A stretch of 48,006 bases of DNA from Agrilactobacillus composti DSM 18527 = JCM 14202 (GCF_001436375.1 NZ_AZGA01000015.1:1-48006), one strand, 5' to 3'; counted from the first letter of the stretch, positions 23,161 to 33,311 are shown. Notes: generated from the letters alone by a model not told the origin. A program made the numbers and translations.

Positions 23161-25421
23161 CGATCCTCCCGGGTTAAATTAAGGGAATCCCCTGCTAAAT
23201 CAACAGTTAGTGGCTCCCCTTGGCGTAACTTCAACGTGGTGCCAGTGGCATCAACATTAACCTCGATCAAACGGCCTCTAAATAACACTCTAAACTGATA
23301 AGCCGTCCATTGTTTTGGTAGAAATGGTTTAAAATGCAACTTGCCATCACGAATCCGCATCCCTGCAAAACCTTGCACAATCGCTAACCAGGCCCCGGTC
23401 ATACTGGTAATATGCAACCCATCTTCGGTGTCGTTATTATAGTTGTCCAGGTCCAACCGGGCGGTGCGGGCATACATTTCAACCGCTTTGTCATCTTCGT
23501 TTAAATCCGCCGCTAAAATCGCGTGAACAGATGGCGACAAGCTGGATTCATGGACGGTCAGAGGTTCATAAAAATCAAAATTGCGTTTCTTGGTGGCCAT
23601 ATCAAAATCATCGATAAAGTACCAAATCCCCTGGAGCACATCAGCCTGCTTGATAAACGGCGAACGCAACACTTTATCCCAAGACCAGTGCTGGTTAATG
23701 GGCCGTTCTTCAGGTTTCAAGCTTGAAGCTGGGCGAATATCCTTATCAAAAAAGTCATCATTTTGAATAAACACACCAGTTTCCTCATCTACCCCTAGGT
23801 AGATATTAGCAATAATATCCTGCCAATGCTGGGCTTCTTCTGAGCTCACCTGTAACTGGGCGGCTTTGTCTGAACTGACTTTCGGCAAGGTCGCCAAAGT
23901 ATATTTCAAAGTCCATTGGGCCAACAGGTTGGTGTACCAGTTATTGTTCACATTATTCTCATATTCATTGGGTCCAGTGACCCCATGGATCACATACTTT
24001 TGGCGCCGTTTAGAATAATGGACCCGATCGGCCCAAAATCTAGCAATGCCCACCAAAACATCAATGCCTTGGGTCTTCAAGTAACTATCGTCGCCGGTAT
24101 AGCGGGTATAGTTATAAATGGCATAGGCAATGGTCCCATTACGGTGAATCTCTTCAAAGGTGATTTCCCATTCATTATGGTTCTCAATGCCATTAAAGGT
24201 CACCATGGGATACAGTGCGCCCTTTAAGCCTTGTTGCTGGGCATTATGCACCGCCCCAGGTAATTGCTGATGACGATACTCTAATAAATGCCGGGCAACT
24301 TTAGGATCACTGATCCCTAAATAAACGGGCAAGGCAAAGGCCTCTGTATCCCAATAGGTGGCACCCCCGTATTTTTCACCGGTAAAGCCTTTCGGTCCAA
24401 TATTTAAGCGTTTATCTTCTCCGTAATAAGTGGAAAATAATTGGAATAAATTGAAGCGAATCCCTTGTTGGGCTTCGGCATCCCCTTGAATTTGAATGTC
24501 GGAAATTTGCCACCGCTGCGCCCAAGCCTGAGCATGGGCGGCCAACAATTGCGCAAAACTGGCACCGGAGACTTTAGCTAATAAGGCCTCAGTTTTACTT
24601 TGCAATTGATCAGTCTCATAGTCCCTAGACGTGGTGACGATCACTTTCTTATCCAAAACAACTGTGGCATTGGGTGCCAATTGGCCATTGAAGTCATTGG
24701 TTACTTCCAAATCACTAGTTTTGGCTGCTTCAGCGTGTAAGCCTTGGACCTGGTTGGTCATCCCCACCCCTAAGGTAAAACGGGGAGTACCGAAATTGTT
24801 GGGGATAGTTTCCGTGGCCATATAGCCGGTGGTTTCATGGGCCACTTGCTGGGTCACATTCCAAAAATGATCCCCATAGTTAGAATCCTCATTGACCACA
24901 TCTGCATCTAAACTGGCCTGTAATTCCAACACCACGGATTTGGCACTTAAATTGGTCACTGTCACTTGTTGGGCGGATAACTCTTTTTGCGCCAAGCTCA
25001 AGAAACGTTGGAATTTAAAGCCAATGCGCAAATCACCCCGGACTAATATAAAACTACGAGTCAATAATCCCTGTTTCATATCCAGATCTAATTTGAAATC
25101 TGTAATGGTATCCTTAGCTAAATCCAAGTGATGGCCATTGATCAGGGTATTAATTTTAATGAAATTAAGGGCATTGATCACTTTGCCAAAATATTCTGGG
25201 TAGCCATTTTTCCACCAGCCAACCCGGGTTTTATCTGGAAACCAAACACCCCCGATATAAATACCTGGTAAAGAATCGCCGCTGTAGTCTTCTTCAAAGA
25301 AGCCCCGCATGCCCATATATTCATTGCCTAGACTGGTCATTGATTCTTGAAGCCGTCGATTTTCAATACTAAATTTGTCGGTTGTAATATGCCACGGATC
25401 TATTTCAAAAATACGTTTCAC
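23157..25421 (-). CDS. mapA: GH65 maltose phosphorylase
   Basis: 754 aa, the usual length for the family. IDPWHITTDKFSIENRRLQE and GNEYMGMRGFFEEDYSGDS open the N-terminal beta-sandwich. The (alpha/alpha)6 barrel holds YWDTEAFALP and GVTGPNEYENN, where Glu486 corresponds to the general acid (Glu487, from memory) of the Lactobacillus brevis enzyme. It splits maltose with phosphate to glucose and beta-glucose 1-phosphate in the cytoplasm. The start is GTG at 25421 with AGGAGG 8 bp upstream. Kojibiose- or nigerose-type GH65 enzymes are possible, but the maltose context and coupling to pgmB favour MapA. Confidence 0.93.
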   Translation of the reverse strand: MKRIFEIDPWHITTDKFSIENRRLQESMTSLGNEYMGMRGFFEEDYSGDSLPGIYIGGVWFPDKTRVGWWKNGYPEYFGKVINALNFIKINTLINGHHLDLAKDTITDFKLDLDMKQGLLTRSFILVRGDLRIGFKFQRFLSLAQKELSAQQVTVTNLSAKSVVLELQASLDADVVNEDSNYGDHFWNVTQQVAHETTGYMATETIPNNFGTPRFTLGVGMTNQVQGLHAEAAKTSDLEVTNDFNGQLAPNATVVLDKKVIVTTSRDYETDQLQSKTEALLAKVSGASFAQLLAAHAQAWAQRWQISDIQIQGDAEAQQGIRFNLFQLFSTYYGEDKRLNIGPKGFTGEKYGGATYWDTEAFALPVYLGISDPKVARHLLEYRHQQLPGAVHNAQQQGLKGALYPMVTFNGIENHNEWEITFEEIHRNGTIAYAIYNYTRYTGDDSYLKTQGIDVLVGIARFWADRVHYSKRRQKYVIHGVTGPNEYENNVNNNWYTNLLAQWTLKYTLATLPKVSSDKAAQLQVSSEEAQHWQDIIANIYLGVDEETGVFIQNDDFFDKDIRPASSLKPEERPINQHWSWDKVLRSPFIKQADVLQGIWYFIDDFDMATKKRNFDFYEPLTVHESSLSPSVHAILAADLNEDDKAVEMYARTARLDLDNYNNDTEDGLHITSMTGAWLAIVQGFAGMRIRDGKLHFKPFLPKQWTAYQFRVLFRGRLIEVNVDATGTTLKLRQGEPLTVDLAGDSLNLTREDR

Positions 25422-25441
25422 AAAATCAGCCTCCTGATATT

Positions 25442-26548
25442 TTAGTTGGAAATGACCGCTTCAGAATCCTTATCAAAGAAATGAGCCTTACTCATTTCAA
25501 AAGCCATTTCCACATGCTCTCCAGGTTTATGATAGTCTCTGGCATTGACTTGTGCAACGAATTCCGTTTCACCGGTCTTGGAATAAAGCATTGAATCAGT
25601 TCCTAGGAATTCTGAAACCTCTACATCAGCTTGAACCACCGCATCGGCCATGGCTTCTAAAGCTACTTCTTCGGTATGAATATCCTCTGGCCGAATCCCT
25701 ACAATGAGGTCTTTGTCGTTATAACCCTTATCTAATAAAGTTTTCAACCGACCTTCTGGCACTTTCACGCTCAGACCTTTGCCGTTAGAGACAGTGCCGT
25801 CATGTAAATGGGCATCAAAGAAGTTCATGGCAGGGGAACCCATAAAGCCGGCAACGAATTTATTAACGGGCTTGTTGTATAAATCATCGGGCGTCCCCAC
25901 TTGTTGAATGCGACCTTTATTCATAATGACGATGCGATCAGCCATGGTCATAGCTTCGATTTGGTCATGAGTCACATAAATCATGTTGGTGGCTAAGCGC
26001 TGGTGTAATTGGGCAATTTCGGTCCGCATTTGCACCCGTAACTTAGCATCCAGGTTAGACAAAGGTTCATCTAAGAGGAATAACTGGGCATCCCGCACAA
26101 TGGCCCGCCCTAAGGCGACCCGTTGCCGTTGTCCCCCGGAAAGGGCGCCGGGTTTACGTTGCAGGTACTCGGTTAACCCGAGAATTTCCGCCGCATCGTT
26201 GACCCGTTTTTGAATATCAGCTTTAGGCATTTTCCGAATCTTTAACCCAAAGGCCATATTGTCAAATACCGACATTTGAGGATATAAAGCATAGTTTTGA
26301 AAAACCATGGCAATGTTACGATCTTTAGGATGGACTTTGTTCATGAGCTTGCCGCCCATCTTCAAGTCCCCCTTGGTAATATCCTCCAGACCAGCAATCA
26401 TCCGCAGGGTGGTGGACTTGCCACAACCAGAAGGCCCTACAAAGACCACGAATTCCCCATCGGCAATCTCTAAGTTAAAGTCAATGACAGAATCACTATC
26501 ATTGCCGGGATATCTTTTATATATATGTTCCAATGAAATTTCAGTCAT
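25442..26548 (-). CDS. malK: Maltodextrin ABC transporter ATPase (MalK/MsmK type)
   Basis: 368 aa. Walker A is GPSGCGKST (38-46), Q loop FQNYALYP, signature LSGGQRQRVALGRA, Walker B LFLLDEPLSNLD, and switch His in YVTHDQ. The C-terminal TOBE-type regulatory domain (GIRPEDI onwards) is complete. It drives import through MalF-MalG. ATG at 26548 has GGAG 9 bp upstream; an in-frame TTG lies six codons earlier. It sits between the DUF624 gene and mapA. MsmK-type ATPases often serve several sugar importers. Confidence 0.93.
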   Translation of the reverse strand: MTEISLEHIYKRYPGNDSDSVIDFNLEIADGEFVVFVGPSGCGKSTTLRMIAGLEDITKGDLKMGGKLMNKVHPKDRNIAMVFQNYALYPQMSVFDNMAFGLKIRKMPKADIQKRVNDAAEILGLTEYLQRKPGALSGGQRQRVALGRAIVRDAQLFLLDEPLSNLDAKLRVQMRTEIAQLHQRLATNMIYVTHDQIEAMTMADRIVIMNKGRIQQVGTPDDLYNKPVNKFVAGFMGSPAMNFFDAHLHDGTVSNGKGLSVKVPEGRLKTLLDKGYNDKDLIVGIRPEDIHTEEVALEAMADAVVQADVEVSEFLGTDSMLYSKTGETEFVAQVNARDYHKPGEHVEMAFEMSKAHFFDKDSEAVISN

Positions 26549-26576
26549 CTTAACCCGCTCCTTCAAAAGCTTTTTT

Positions 26577-27212
26577 CTAGCAGTGCTTGATCAATTTATT
26601 GGCGAACCAAGCACTCAAAGACATACTGCATAATAAAAATAAGAAGAGTAAGTGAATTTGAATATTCAGACCTAACATCAAAATCACACCTAAAGTGGCC
26701 CCGATAAAACGTAGGGGTTGGGCCAACCATAGTTGCAGTGGTGCCACGGCCAATATTTGCCCGAAGACCACGCTGAGATAGGCCATCACGCCTAATATCC
26801 CCAGGGCCATCAAGGCAGCCCCCAAGAGTGGGTTAGCTTTGACCAGGACAAAAGTTTGCAGCCAAGCCACGCCCAGTAAGGCGGCGCCTAAATTCAACGG
26901 CCATTGCCGTAACGCGGTCAAATACTGATGCCAACTGGTTTTGAAGTAAGTGTTGTTAGCCGTCTGCAACCAAGTGTGCACACTTGAAAAGACAGCCGTG
27001 GTGGCCGGGATGAGAAAACAGGCCCCACTTAACCACAACAAGACCAACACCATAGTGGCGATCAGCCCCTGGGGCAATGCCAGCCAAAAAATCAGCATGA
27101 TCCAAAAGGGCAATGTAATGGCAAACCACACCAGGTTAATGGAAATTAGACTGGTGAGCCAGTTGCCCACAGCCATGAGTTTTTGACCGAATTTTGATTG
27201 TAGATTGAGCAT
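26577..27212 (-). CDS. DUF624 (YesL-like) membrane protein
   Basis: 211 aa, five or six predicted membrane segments. WLTSLISINLVWFAITLPF near the start is typical of DUF624 proteins, which often sit inside ABC sugar-importer operons of Firmicutes. Their function is unknown; an accessory role in importer assembly or regulation is inferred from position. AGGAGG precedes the ATG. It lies 18 bp after malG and 28 bp before malK. Confidence 0.8.
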   Translation of the reverse strand: MLNLQSKFGQKLMAVGNWLTSLISINLVWFAITLPFWIMLIFWLALPQGLIATMVLVLLWLSGACFLIPATTAVFSSVHTWLQTANNTYFKTSWHQYLTALRQWPLNLGAALLGVAWLQTFVLVKANPLLGAALMALGILGVMAYLSVVFGQILAVAPLQLWLAQPLRFIGATLGVILMLGLNIQIHLLFLFLLCSMSLSAWFANKLIKHC

Positions 27213-27230
27213 CCCTTACCCCTCCTATGT

Positions 27231-28043
27231 TTATTTCACAGCGCCATCGGTGACGCCTTTAATGATGTAACGTTGGGCAAAGGCGTAAAAGATGATGACT
27301 GGCAGAATGGATAATGCCAAGCCAGCCAGTGCCAAATGCCACTGTTTGGTATATTGTCCAAAGAAGAAGAACATTTGTAATGGAATCGTATATTGATTTT
27401 GCGGTAAGACGAGGGATGGTAATAGATAATCATTCCAAAGGGCGATGATATTCAAAATACCCACAGTGGTGGTGATCGGTGTCAGCATGGGAAAGATGAT
27501 TTTGAAAAATGTCTGCAGGCGATTAGCCCCTTCTAACTCCGCTGATTCATCCATGGATACTGGAATCGAGGCAATGGTCCCTTGATATAAGAAGATGGAT
27601 AAGCTGGACTGGAAGCCGATATACATAAAAATCAAACCCCACATATTCAGCATGTGGACCCGACCAAAATTGGCCGTCAAAGGAATCATGACGGTTTGGA
27701 AAGGAATCAACATGGCAGAGACAAATAACATTAAAATCCCGCCGGAAATCTTGCTGTGATTCCGTTGCAAGGCATAAGCTGCCATGGCAGAAAACACAAT
27801 AATCAAGACAACCCCAACCACCGTGATAATCAAGGAATTCCCCAAAGACCGGAGAAAATCTAAGGCCTTAAAAGAATTCACATAGTTATCGCCAGTAGCC
27901 GGACTGGGTAAGCTCAAAACAGAAGCAAATATGCCTTTAGGTGTTTTAAACGAGTTGGTTAAGATCAGATAAAATGGGAAAATCCAAAGCAAGCCTAACA
28001 AGAAGCTGACCAGTGCAATGACTAATTTGCTTGTCTTTTTCAT
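27231..28043 (-). CDS. malG: Maltodextrin ABC transporter permease MalG
   Basis: 270 aa with six predicted membrane segments and the EAA loop ESAELEGANRLQTFFKIIFPMLTP that contacts the ATPase. It ends with AQRYIIKGVTDGAVK, the usual C-terminus of MalG-type permeases. The start codon overlaps the malF stop (TAATG), so the two subunits are translationally coupled. Confidence 0.93.
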   Translation of the reverse strand: MKKTSKLVIALVSFLLGLLWIFPFYLILTNSFKTPKGIFASVLSLPSPATGDNYVNSFKALDFLRSLGNSLIITVVGVVLIIVFSAMAAYALQRNHSKISGGILMLFVSAMLIPFQTVMIPLTANFGRVHMLNMWGLIFMYIGFQSSLSIFLYQGTIASIPVSMDESAELEGANRLQTFFKIIFPMLTPITTTVGILNIIALWNDYLLPSLVLPQNQYTIPLQMFFFFGQYTKQWHLALAGLALSILPVIIFYAFAQRYIIKGVTDGAVK

Positions 28044-28882
28044 TACAAATCAACCTCCCGTTTTCTTGTGTAGTAAACCTGCAATAGGGAAATCGCACCC
28101 ACGATGACAAAGAATACCAAGGCTTTGGCTTCGGCTCTGGCAAAATCATTTTCAGAATAGGCCGTATTGACAATGTTCATGGCCAACATTTCCGTGGACT
28201 TGTAAGGCCCCCCATTGGTCAAGGACAAGTTAGGATCGTAAAGCTTGAAGCCATTGGACAGTGTCAAGAACATGCTCACGGTAAAAGCTGGAGCAATCAT
28301 TGGAAACGTGATATTCCAAAAACGCTGCCAGGGACTGGCGCCGTCGATTTCCGCGGCTTCAATGACTTCGGTGGGAATATTTTGCAGGTACGCGATATAG
28401 ATGATCATGATGTACCCACTCATCTGCCACAAAGTCACGATGACCAAGCCCCAAAAACCAGTGGTTTGATTGGTCAACCACCCAGAAAAGCCCAGGGCAT
28501 CAAAGACTTGTGTGAAAATAAATTGCCAGATAAAACCTAGAATTAAACCACCAATTAAGTTGGGCATGAAGAAAACAGTTCTTAATAAATTATTGCCCTT
28601 AAATTTACGGGTTACTAATAATGCTAATGACAGGCCAATCACGTTGAGTAAAATTACAGTCACAACGACAAATTTCACAGTAAACCACAAAGCGGCTAAA
28701 AAGCCGCCGTCTTGAAATACTGTAATGTAATTTTTAAATCCTAGCATCGTGGTATAAGTCAAGCCATCCCAGTTGGTGAATGAGTAAAAGATTCCCATTA
28801 ACGCGGGGATGAAGACCACCAGTGCCAGGGCAACGAGGGTCGGCGTGACGAAAAGCCAAAATGATAAACTGCGATTTTTCAT
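28043..28882 (-). CDS. malF: Maltodextrin ABC transporter permease MalF
   Basis: 279 aa with six predicted membrane segments. The EAA loop is EAAEIDGASPWQRFWNITFPMI. It lacks the long N-terminal extension and large periplasmic loop of enterobacterial MalF, as normal for Gram-positive MsmF/MalF proteins. GAGGGGG precedes the ATG. It pairs with MalG to form the channel. Confidence 0.93.
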   Translation of the reverse strand: MKNRSLSFWLFVTPTLVALALVVFIPALMGIFYSFTNWDGLTYTTMLGFKNYITVFQDGGFLAALWFTVKFVVVTVILLNVIGLSLALLVTRKFKGNNLLRTVFFMPNLIGGLILGFIWQFIFTQVFDALGFSGWLTNQTTGFWGLVIVTLWQMSGYIMIIYIAYLQNIPTEVIEAAEIDGASPWQRFWNITFPMIAPAFTVSMFLTLSNGFKLYDPNLSLTNGGPYKSTEMLAMNIVNTAYSENDFARAEAKALVFFVIVGAISLLQVYYTRKREVDL

Positions 28883-28917
28883 CGTAATTCCCCCTCTGAA
28901 GGTGCCAAACTAGCTTA

Positions 28918-30219
28918 TTACTTGTTTTGTTGGGTCTTCCACCCATCAATCGAGTTTTTAACGGTCTTATCCCAACTTTGTTTACCGGCTAAATAGCGTT
29001 GTAAGTTTGGTTGGAATGTATTTGGATCCCAAGAAGTCCCGGTATATGCTGGGAAGGCCCAACCAGTTGTGGCTTTTCTTTGGGAATAATCAAAAACAAC
29101 TTGCGACAATGGATCGGCCATCTTGAAGTTATCATAGCCCTTGTAAGCTGGCACAAAGTGTAACTTGTTGACAACATCTTTCTTGCCGGCATCAGAAGTA
29201 TAGAGCCAAGCTAAGAAATCAGTGGCGGCTTTTTGTTCCTTGGTAGATTTCTTTTTATTAACTGCCCAGTATAAAGAAGTGCCCACTGGTAATTTGTCTT
29301 CTTGGCCTTTAACTGGAATTGGAATCATGCCGATTTGGTTCTTGGCAAAGTTTTTATCAATTTGTTCAACCGTTGGGTAAATCCAGTCCCCTTGTTGAAT
29401 CATAGCAGCTTTACCTTGAGAGAAGTATTGGTTGACTTGTTGGCTGTAATCCATTTGCATCACTGGTTTGATAGAGAACTTGTTTTGCAAATCGATCATT
29501 TGTTTCATTTCTTCATTGGCTGTAAATTTCATGGATTTAGAATCATACATCTTTTTAGCATTACCATTGAATTCTTGACCAATATAAAGGTTGGCTAAGT
29601 GATCAGATAAGACCCAAGTCTCTTTACCAGGTAAGGCAAAGACGCCTTTAATGCCTAATTCAGATTTCTTATCATTCAATGTGTTCACAGCATTGACTAA
29701 GTCGTCATAGGTCTTGATACTGGTTGGGTCGATGCCGGCTTTTTGGAAAACTTCTTTATTGTAAACAAAGCCATAACCTTCAATGTTAAATGGAATCCCC
29801 AGGGTTTTGCTGCCAATTTGAACGGCTGAGGCTGTTCCTGGTAAAGCGGCCTTTGCAACCTTTGTCTTGGATAAGTCAGCGGCTTGGGCGGAGAATTGTT
29901 TGGCATCTGCCGGACCGGCCAGACTAAAGATAGTTGGGGCATTCCCCGAAGAAATCCGGGTCTTCAAAACAGGATTATATTCTGTCCCCCCACCGATAGA
30001 AGAAACGGTGATTTTCACATTCGGATGAGTCTTTTCATATTCGGTAGCAATTTGTTTCAGTTGCTTGTTAACTTCAACTTTCCCCTGCAATATCGAAATT
30101 GTCGTCTTACCATTTGATGAACTAGAACTGGAACTCCCACTGCTACATGCTGCTAATGCTGTTGTTGTCGCCAAAGCTGCCATAGCCATGACCGCAATTT
30201 TCTTCCAACCTATCTTCAT
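28918..30219 (-). CDS. malE: Maltodextrin-binding lipoprotein (extracellular solute-binding protein)
   Basis: 433 aa. A lipoprotein signal peptide (KIGWKKIAVMAMAALATTTA) ends in the lipobox LAAC, followed by a serine-rich linker. The mature part is a family 1 solute-binding protein (ISILQGKVEVNKQLKQIATE ... GKAAMIQQGDWIYP). It captures maltodextrins at the cell surface for MalFG. ATG at 30219 is chosen with GAGGAGG upstream; an in-frame TTG at 30237 overlaps that site. Its own promoter with cre and operator lies upstream, so malE starts a second transcript within the cluster. Confidence 0.93.
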   Translation of the reverse strand: MKIGWKKIAVMAMAALATTTALAACSSGSSSSSSSNGKTTISILQGKVEVNKQLKQIATEYEKTHPNVKITVSSIGGGTEYNPVLKTRISSGNAPTIFSLAGPADAKQFSAQAADLSKTKVAKAALPGTASAVQIGSKTLGIPFNIEGYGFVYNKEVFQKAGIDPTSIKTYDDLVNAVNTLNDKKSELGIKGVFALPGKETWVLSDHLANLYIGQEFNGNAKKMYDSKSMKFTANEEMKQMIDLQNKFSIKPVMQMDYSQQVNQYFSQGKAAMIQQGDWIYPTVEQIDKNFAKNQIGMIPIPVKGQEDKLPVGTSLYWAVNKKKSTKEQKAATDFLAWLYTSDAGKKDVVNKLHFVPAYKGYDNFKMADPLSQVVFDYSQRKATTGWAFPAYTGTSWDPNTFQPNLQRYLAGKQSWDKTVKNSIDGWKTQQNK

Positions 30220-30263
30220 TTTAGATAGCCTCCTCAATAAATTCTTTTTGAATTACAATTTTT

Positions 30264-30292
30264 ATTATGGACTGATGAAAGCGATTGCACAA
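30264..30292 (-). promoter_or_regulatory. malE promoter with cre site
   Basis: On the minus strand TTGTGC (30292-30287) and CATAAT (30269-30264) are 17 bp apart. TGAAAGCGATTGCA (30276-30289, plus strand) fits the cre pattern in full and covers the -35 box and half the spacer, so CcpA binding should repress. Confidence 0.75.
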
Positions 30293-30305
30293 TCCATAAG
30301 GCTGA

Positions 30306-30319
30306 TGTTACCGGTAACA
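30306..30319. promoter_or_regulatory. MalR-type operator upstream of malE
   Basis: TGTTACCGGTAACA is a perfect 14-bp palindrome, 13 nt upstream of the malE -35 box. A near-identical site stands at the same place before the GH13 gene at 31653. Confidence 0.75.
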
Positions 30320-30345
30320 GAAATCTTTTTATCAATCGTCAAAAA

Positions 30346-31647
30346 TTACAACTGCCGTTCTAAAATTAAAGGTTCTCCGGTAAAGGCAATGATGCCGTCT
30401 ACCACGTTGGCCACCCGGTCGGTGATTAGTTCCGTGTATTCCCCAGAATCTATTGCCACAATCAAATCCCCCTTAAAGGGCTGTAGCGCAAAGAGACCTA
30501 CCCGTTGTTGGCTCGCCGTTTCATAAGTGACCTGTAGCACACTGCCATTTAAGTCGGTGACCTGATACTTCCCTTCAGCCATAATGGGGTCTTGCTTCAG
30601 GGCACTGAACCGCTGGATGAAATCGGATAAATCAGTTTTAGCTTGATCTGGTTGTAGAGCAATGATGTCCCGATCAAACAGGGATGGTAAATGGGTGGCT
30701 TCAAATTCCTCCCCGGCGTAGAGCAGCATACTGCCCTTTTCAAAATACTTGAAAGCCAAGGCATTGCGCCGGGTATCGATGTCTTGCATGTAGCTGGCGG
30801 CCCGTTCATTGTCATGATTTTCCAAAAAGCGCATTTTTACATAATTCTTCGGATAAGTCACATCCATGCGATTTAATAAGCGGGCATATTCAGCCAGGGT
30901 CAGTTCACCCTTTAAGGTCGCTTTAAAGGCCTCGATCACATCATATTCATAGGTCATGTCAAAGGCTTGATAGATCTCCGCATCTGAGGATTCTTCGTAA
31001 CCCATATCCCGGACTATTTTAATAAATTCAGGATGATTGGTCTCAGCCAACCAAATGTAATGCTTGTCTGGATCAACCGTGGCCACGTCAGCTCGGGCCT
31101 TCAGCCAAAAAGCCAGCGGTACCATGGGGGCCACGTCACATCTAAAGCCATCCACATAGCCAGCCCATAGTTGCAACGTTTCGATTTGATAGTCCCAAAG
31201 CGCAGGTTGACTGTAATCTAAATCCACCACATCTGACCAGTCAGCAGTGCGATTGCCCATTTGGCCTTGCTCGTTTTTATAAAACCATTCTGGATGGGTT
31301 TTAGCTAAGACTGAATCGGGGGCCGTATGGTTATAGACCACGTCTAAAATCACCCGCATCCCCAATTCATGACTTTGGGCCACAAAGGCTTCTAAATCCC
31401 CAAAGGTTCCTTGGGCGGGGTCAATTTGCCGATAATCTTGAATGGCGTAAGGGGAGCCCAAGGTGCCTTTGCGCTGGACTGTGCCAGTGGGTTGAATGGG
31501 CATGAGCCAAACAATCGTCGTTCCCAAAGCCCGTATCCGCGGTAAATCCGCCATAGCGGCTTTGATCGTGCCTTCAGGGGTGTGGTTCCGGACAAAAATC
31601 GAATAAACAATATCGTTTCTTAACGTAATCGTGGTATCAACTGCCAT
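30346..31647 (-). CDS. GH13 alpha-amylase-family enzyme, cytoplasmic maltodextrin hydrolase
   Basis: 433 aa, no signal peptide. GH13 regions: DVVYNHTAPDS, nucleophile Asp in VDGFRCDVAP, acid/base Glu in WLAETNHPEF, and FLENHDNERAA. It is short, lacking the N-terminal starch-binding domain of cyclomaltodextrinases and neopullulanases, and has a small beta domain C. It likely cuts imported maltodextrins into substrates for MapA. Start ATG at 31647 with GAGGATAGG upstream; a GTG at 31656 overlapping the previous stop is an alternative. Exact bond specificity cannot be read from the sequence. Confidence 0.82.
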   Translation of the reverse strand: MAVDTTITLRNDIVYSIFVRNHTPEGTIKAAMADLPRIRALGTTIVWLMPIQPTGTVQRKGTLGSPYAIQDYRQIDPAQGTFGDLEAFVAQSHELGMRVILDVVYNHTAPDSVLAKTHPEWFYKNEQGQMGNRTADWSDVVDLDYSQPALWDYQIETLQLWAGYVDGFRCDVAPMVPLAFWLKARADVATVDPDKHYIWLAETNHPEFIKIVRDMGYEESSDAEIYQAFDMTYEYDVIEAFKATLKGELTLAEYARLLNRMDVTYPKNYVKMRFLENHDNERAASYMQDIDTRRNALAFKYFEKGSMLLYAGEEFEATHLPSLFDRDIIALQPDQAKTDLSDFIQRFSALKQDPIMAEGKYQVTDLNGSVLQVTYETASQQRVGLFALQPFKGDLIVAIDSGEYTELITDRVANVVDGIIAFTGEPLILERQL

Positions 31648-31652
31648 TTTAT

Positions 31653-33311
31653 TCACCTATCCTCTTTAAATTTCAAAACAACGCTGCTATAAGGCGCCAA
31701 AGTCACACCCTGGGGCTGACAATTCGCCGCACCAATTTGATACAAGTTGCCCGCAATTTCTTGGGGAAAATTAACCTGCTGATCAGTATCACTATAATTA
31801 CAAACCACCGCCACTTGGGTTTGCTTAAATGTTCGTAAATAACCATAAACAGCTGCTGGGGTAATCAAGAAGGCTTGGGTCCCCTGGGCAAAAACGGCTT
31901 GTTGCTTGAACTTGATGATTTGACGGTAACAAGCTAAAATCTGCGTTCGTTGGACTTTAGTCGTCACTTTCGTAGAATCTTTTTCACCCCACTTCCACGG
32001 TCGGACGTCTGAAAAGCCGCGATATTGGTCGTTCGTCCAGGCCATGGGACCCCGGGCGGTCATCTTATGAGTTTGATTTAATAACTCTAAAATTTCAGTG
32101 CCCCGATAACCCAATGCCTTGCCCTGGGCCGCAAAGGGAGCCACTTGACCAGCATCTTCAAAATCGGCCCAATTTTGGAAACGTTCGCCTTGTTGGCCTA
32201 ACTCTTCCCCATAATAAATGATCGGCGTGCCCCGCTGCAGGTACATCATCAGCGCCAAAGTACAGTAACTATTGGCAAAGTCAGTTGGATCCACATAACG
32301 CTGGGCCAAGCGGGCCATATCATGATTGCTCCAGTAAAGGGCCGGTGGTGCGGCAACTTTGGCTTGAATTTCCGCAAATTCCCGCTTCATCCCCGGCAAA
32401 TCTAGTTTTTTCAGCTGAAAGGTTGAGGGCAGTTTTACGTCAGTTTGTCGAGGTTGATCCACAATCGTGCGAAAGGTGACGGCACTATCGCATTCCCCGG
32501 GACGAGTATAAGCCGCCAGTAAATCCGGATTGGCCGAGGCGGCTTCTCCAAGAATATATAAATCCGGATTCAGTTGTTTTAACGCCGTGACAAATACCCG
32601 TAAATTATCGTGAACCCCGGGTAAATTGGCATAAAATTCCGTGGCTAAATGGGGGGTGGGACTCGTTGCCGGATAATTTTGGTGAAAATCGGCTTTGGCA
32701 ATATGAATAAAGGCGTCCAACCTTAAGCCATCAATGCCCTTATTGACCCAAAAAGCCGCCACTTGGATCATGGCGTGAACGACCTCAGGATTACGCCAAT
32801 TTAAATCTGGCATATGCTTGTCAAATAAGTGGAAATAATACTGACCCGTAGGGCTTTCTTGTTGCCACACACTGCCTCCGAAAAAGGAACCCCAGTTATT
32901 GGGTTCGTGTTGTTTAAAGCCAGCTTGCCAAATATAGTAATCCCGGAATAAACTATCGGGATTATTCAAGGCATCTTTGAACCAGGGATGTTGATCTGAG
33001 GTATGGTTGAGGACAAAATCTAAAATAAGATGCATCCCTAATTGATGTACCTGTGCCACCAGGGCTTCAAAATCGGCCATGGTCCCCAGGCTAGGATCAA
33101 TGGCAAAATAATTTGAGACATCATAGCCGTTATCCACTTGAGGTGAGCCAAAAATTGGATTCAGCCAAATCGTGGTGATGCCTAGGTCTTTAAGATAAGG
33201 TAATTTTTCAATAATACCTGGTAAGTCGCCAATGCCATCGTGATTGGTGTCTTTGAAACTCTTAGGATAAATTTGATAAATCACTTGCTGGTCCTGCCAA
33301 TCCCTGGCCAT
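31653..33311 (-). CDS. malL: GH13_31 alpha-glucosidase of the maltose cluster
   Basis: 552 aa cytoplasmic enzyme. VIYQIYPKSFKDTNHDGIGD opens the barrel; DFVLNHTSDQHPWF, nucleophile Asp199 in GLRLDAFIH, acid/base Glu256 in LGEAAS and Asp331 in SNHDMARL follow. Ala200 after the nucleophile differs from the Val of the enzyme at 10198 and points to alpha-1,4 rather than alpha-1,6 preference. It would release glucose from maltodextrin ends. ATG at 33311 has GGAGG 7-8 bp upstream; the open frame runs 32 codons further through the promoter. First enzyme gene behind a promoter, cre and operator. Confidence 0.88.
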   Translation of the reverse strand: MARDWQDQQVIYQIYPKSFKDTNHDGIGDLPGIIEKLPYLKDLGITTIWLNPIFGSPQVDNGYDVSNYFAIDPSLGTMADFEALVAQVHQLGMHLILDFVLNHTSDQHPWFKDALNNPDSLFRDYYIWQAGFKQHEPNNWGSFFGGSVWQQESPTGQYYFHLFDKHMPDLNWRNPEVVHAMIQVAAFWVNKGIDGLRLDAFIHIAKADFHQNYPATSPTPHLATEFYANLPGVHDNLRVFVTALKQLNPDLYILGEAASANPDLLAAYTRPGECDSAVTFRTIVDQPRQTDVKLPSTFQLKKLDLPGMKREFAEIQAKVAAPPALYWSNHDMARLAQRYVDPTDFANSYCTLALMMYLQRGTPIIYYGEELGQQGERFQNWADFEDAGQVAPFAAQGKALGYRGTEILELLNQTHKMTARGPMAWTNDQYRGFSDVRPWKWGEKDSTKVTTKVQRTQILACYRQIIKFKQQAVFAQGTQAFLITPAAVYGYLRTFKQTQVAVVCNYSDTDQQVNFPQEIAGNLYQIGAANCQPQGVTLAPYSSVVLKFKEDR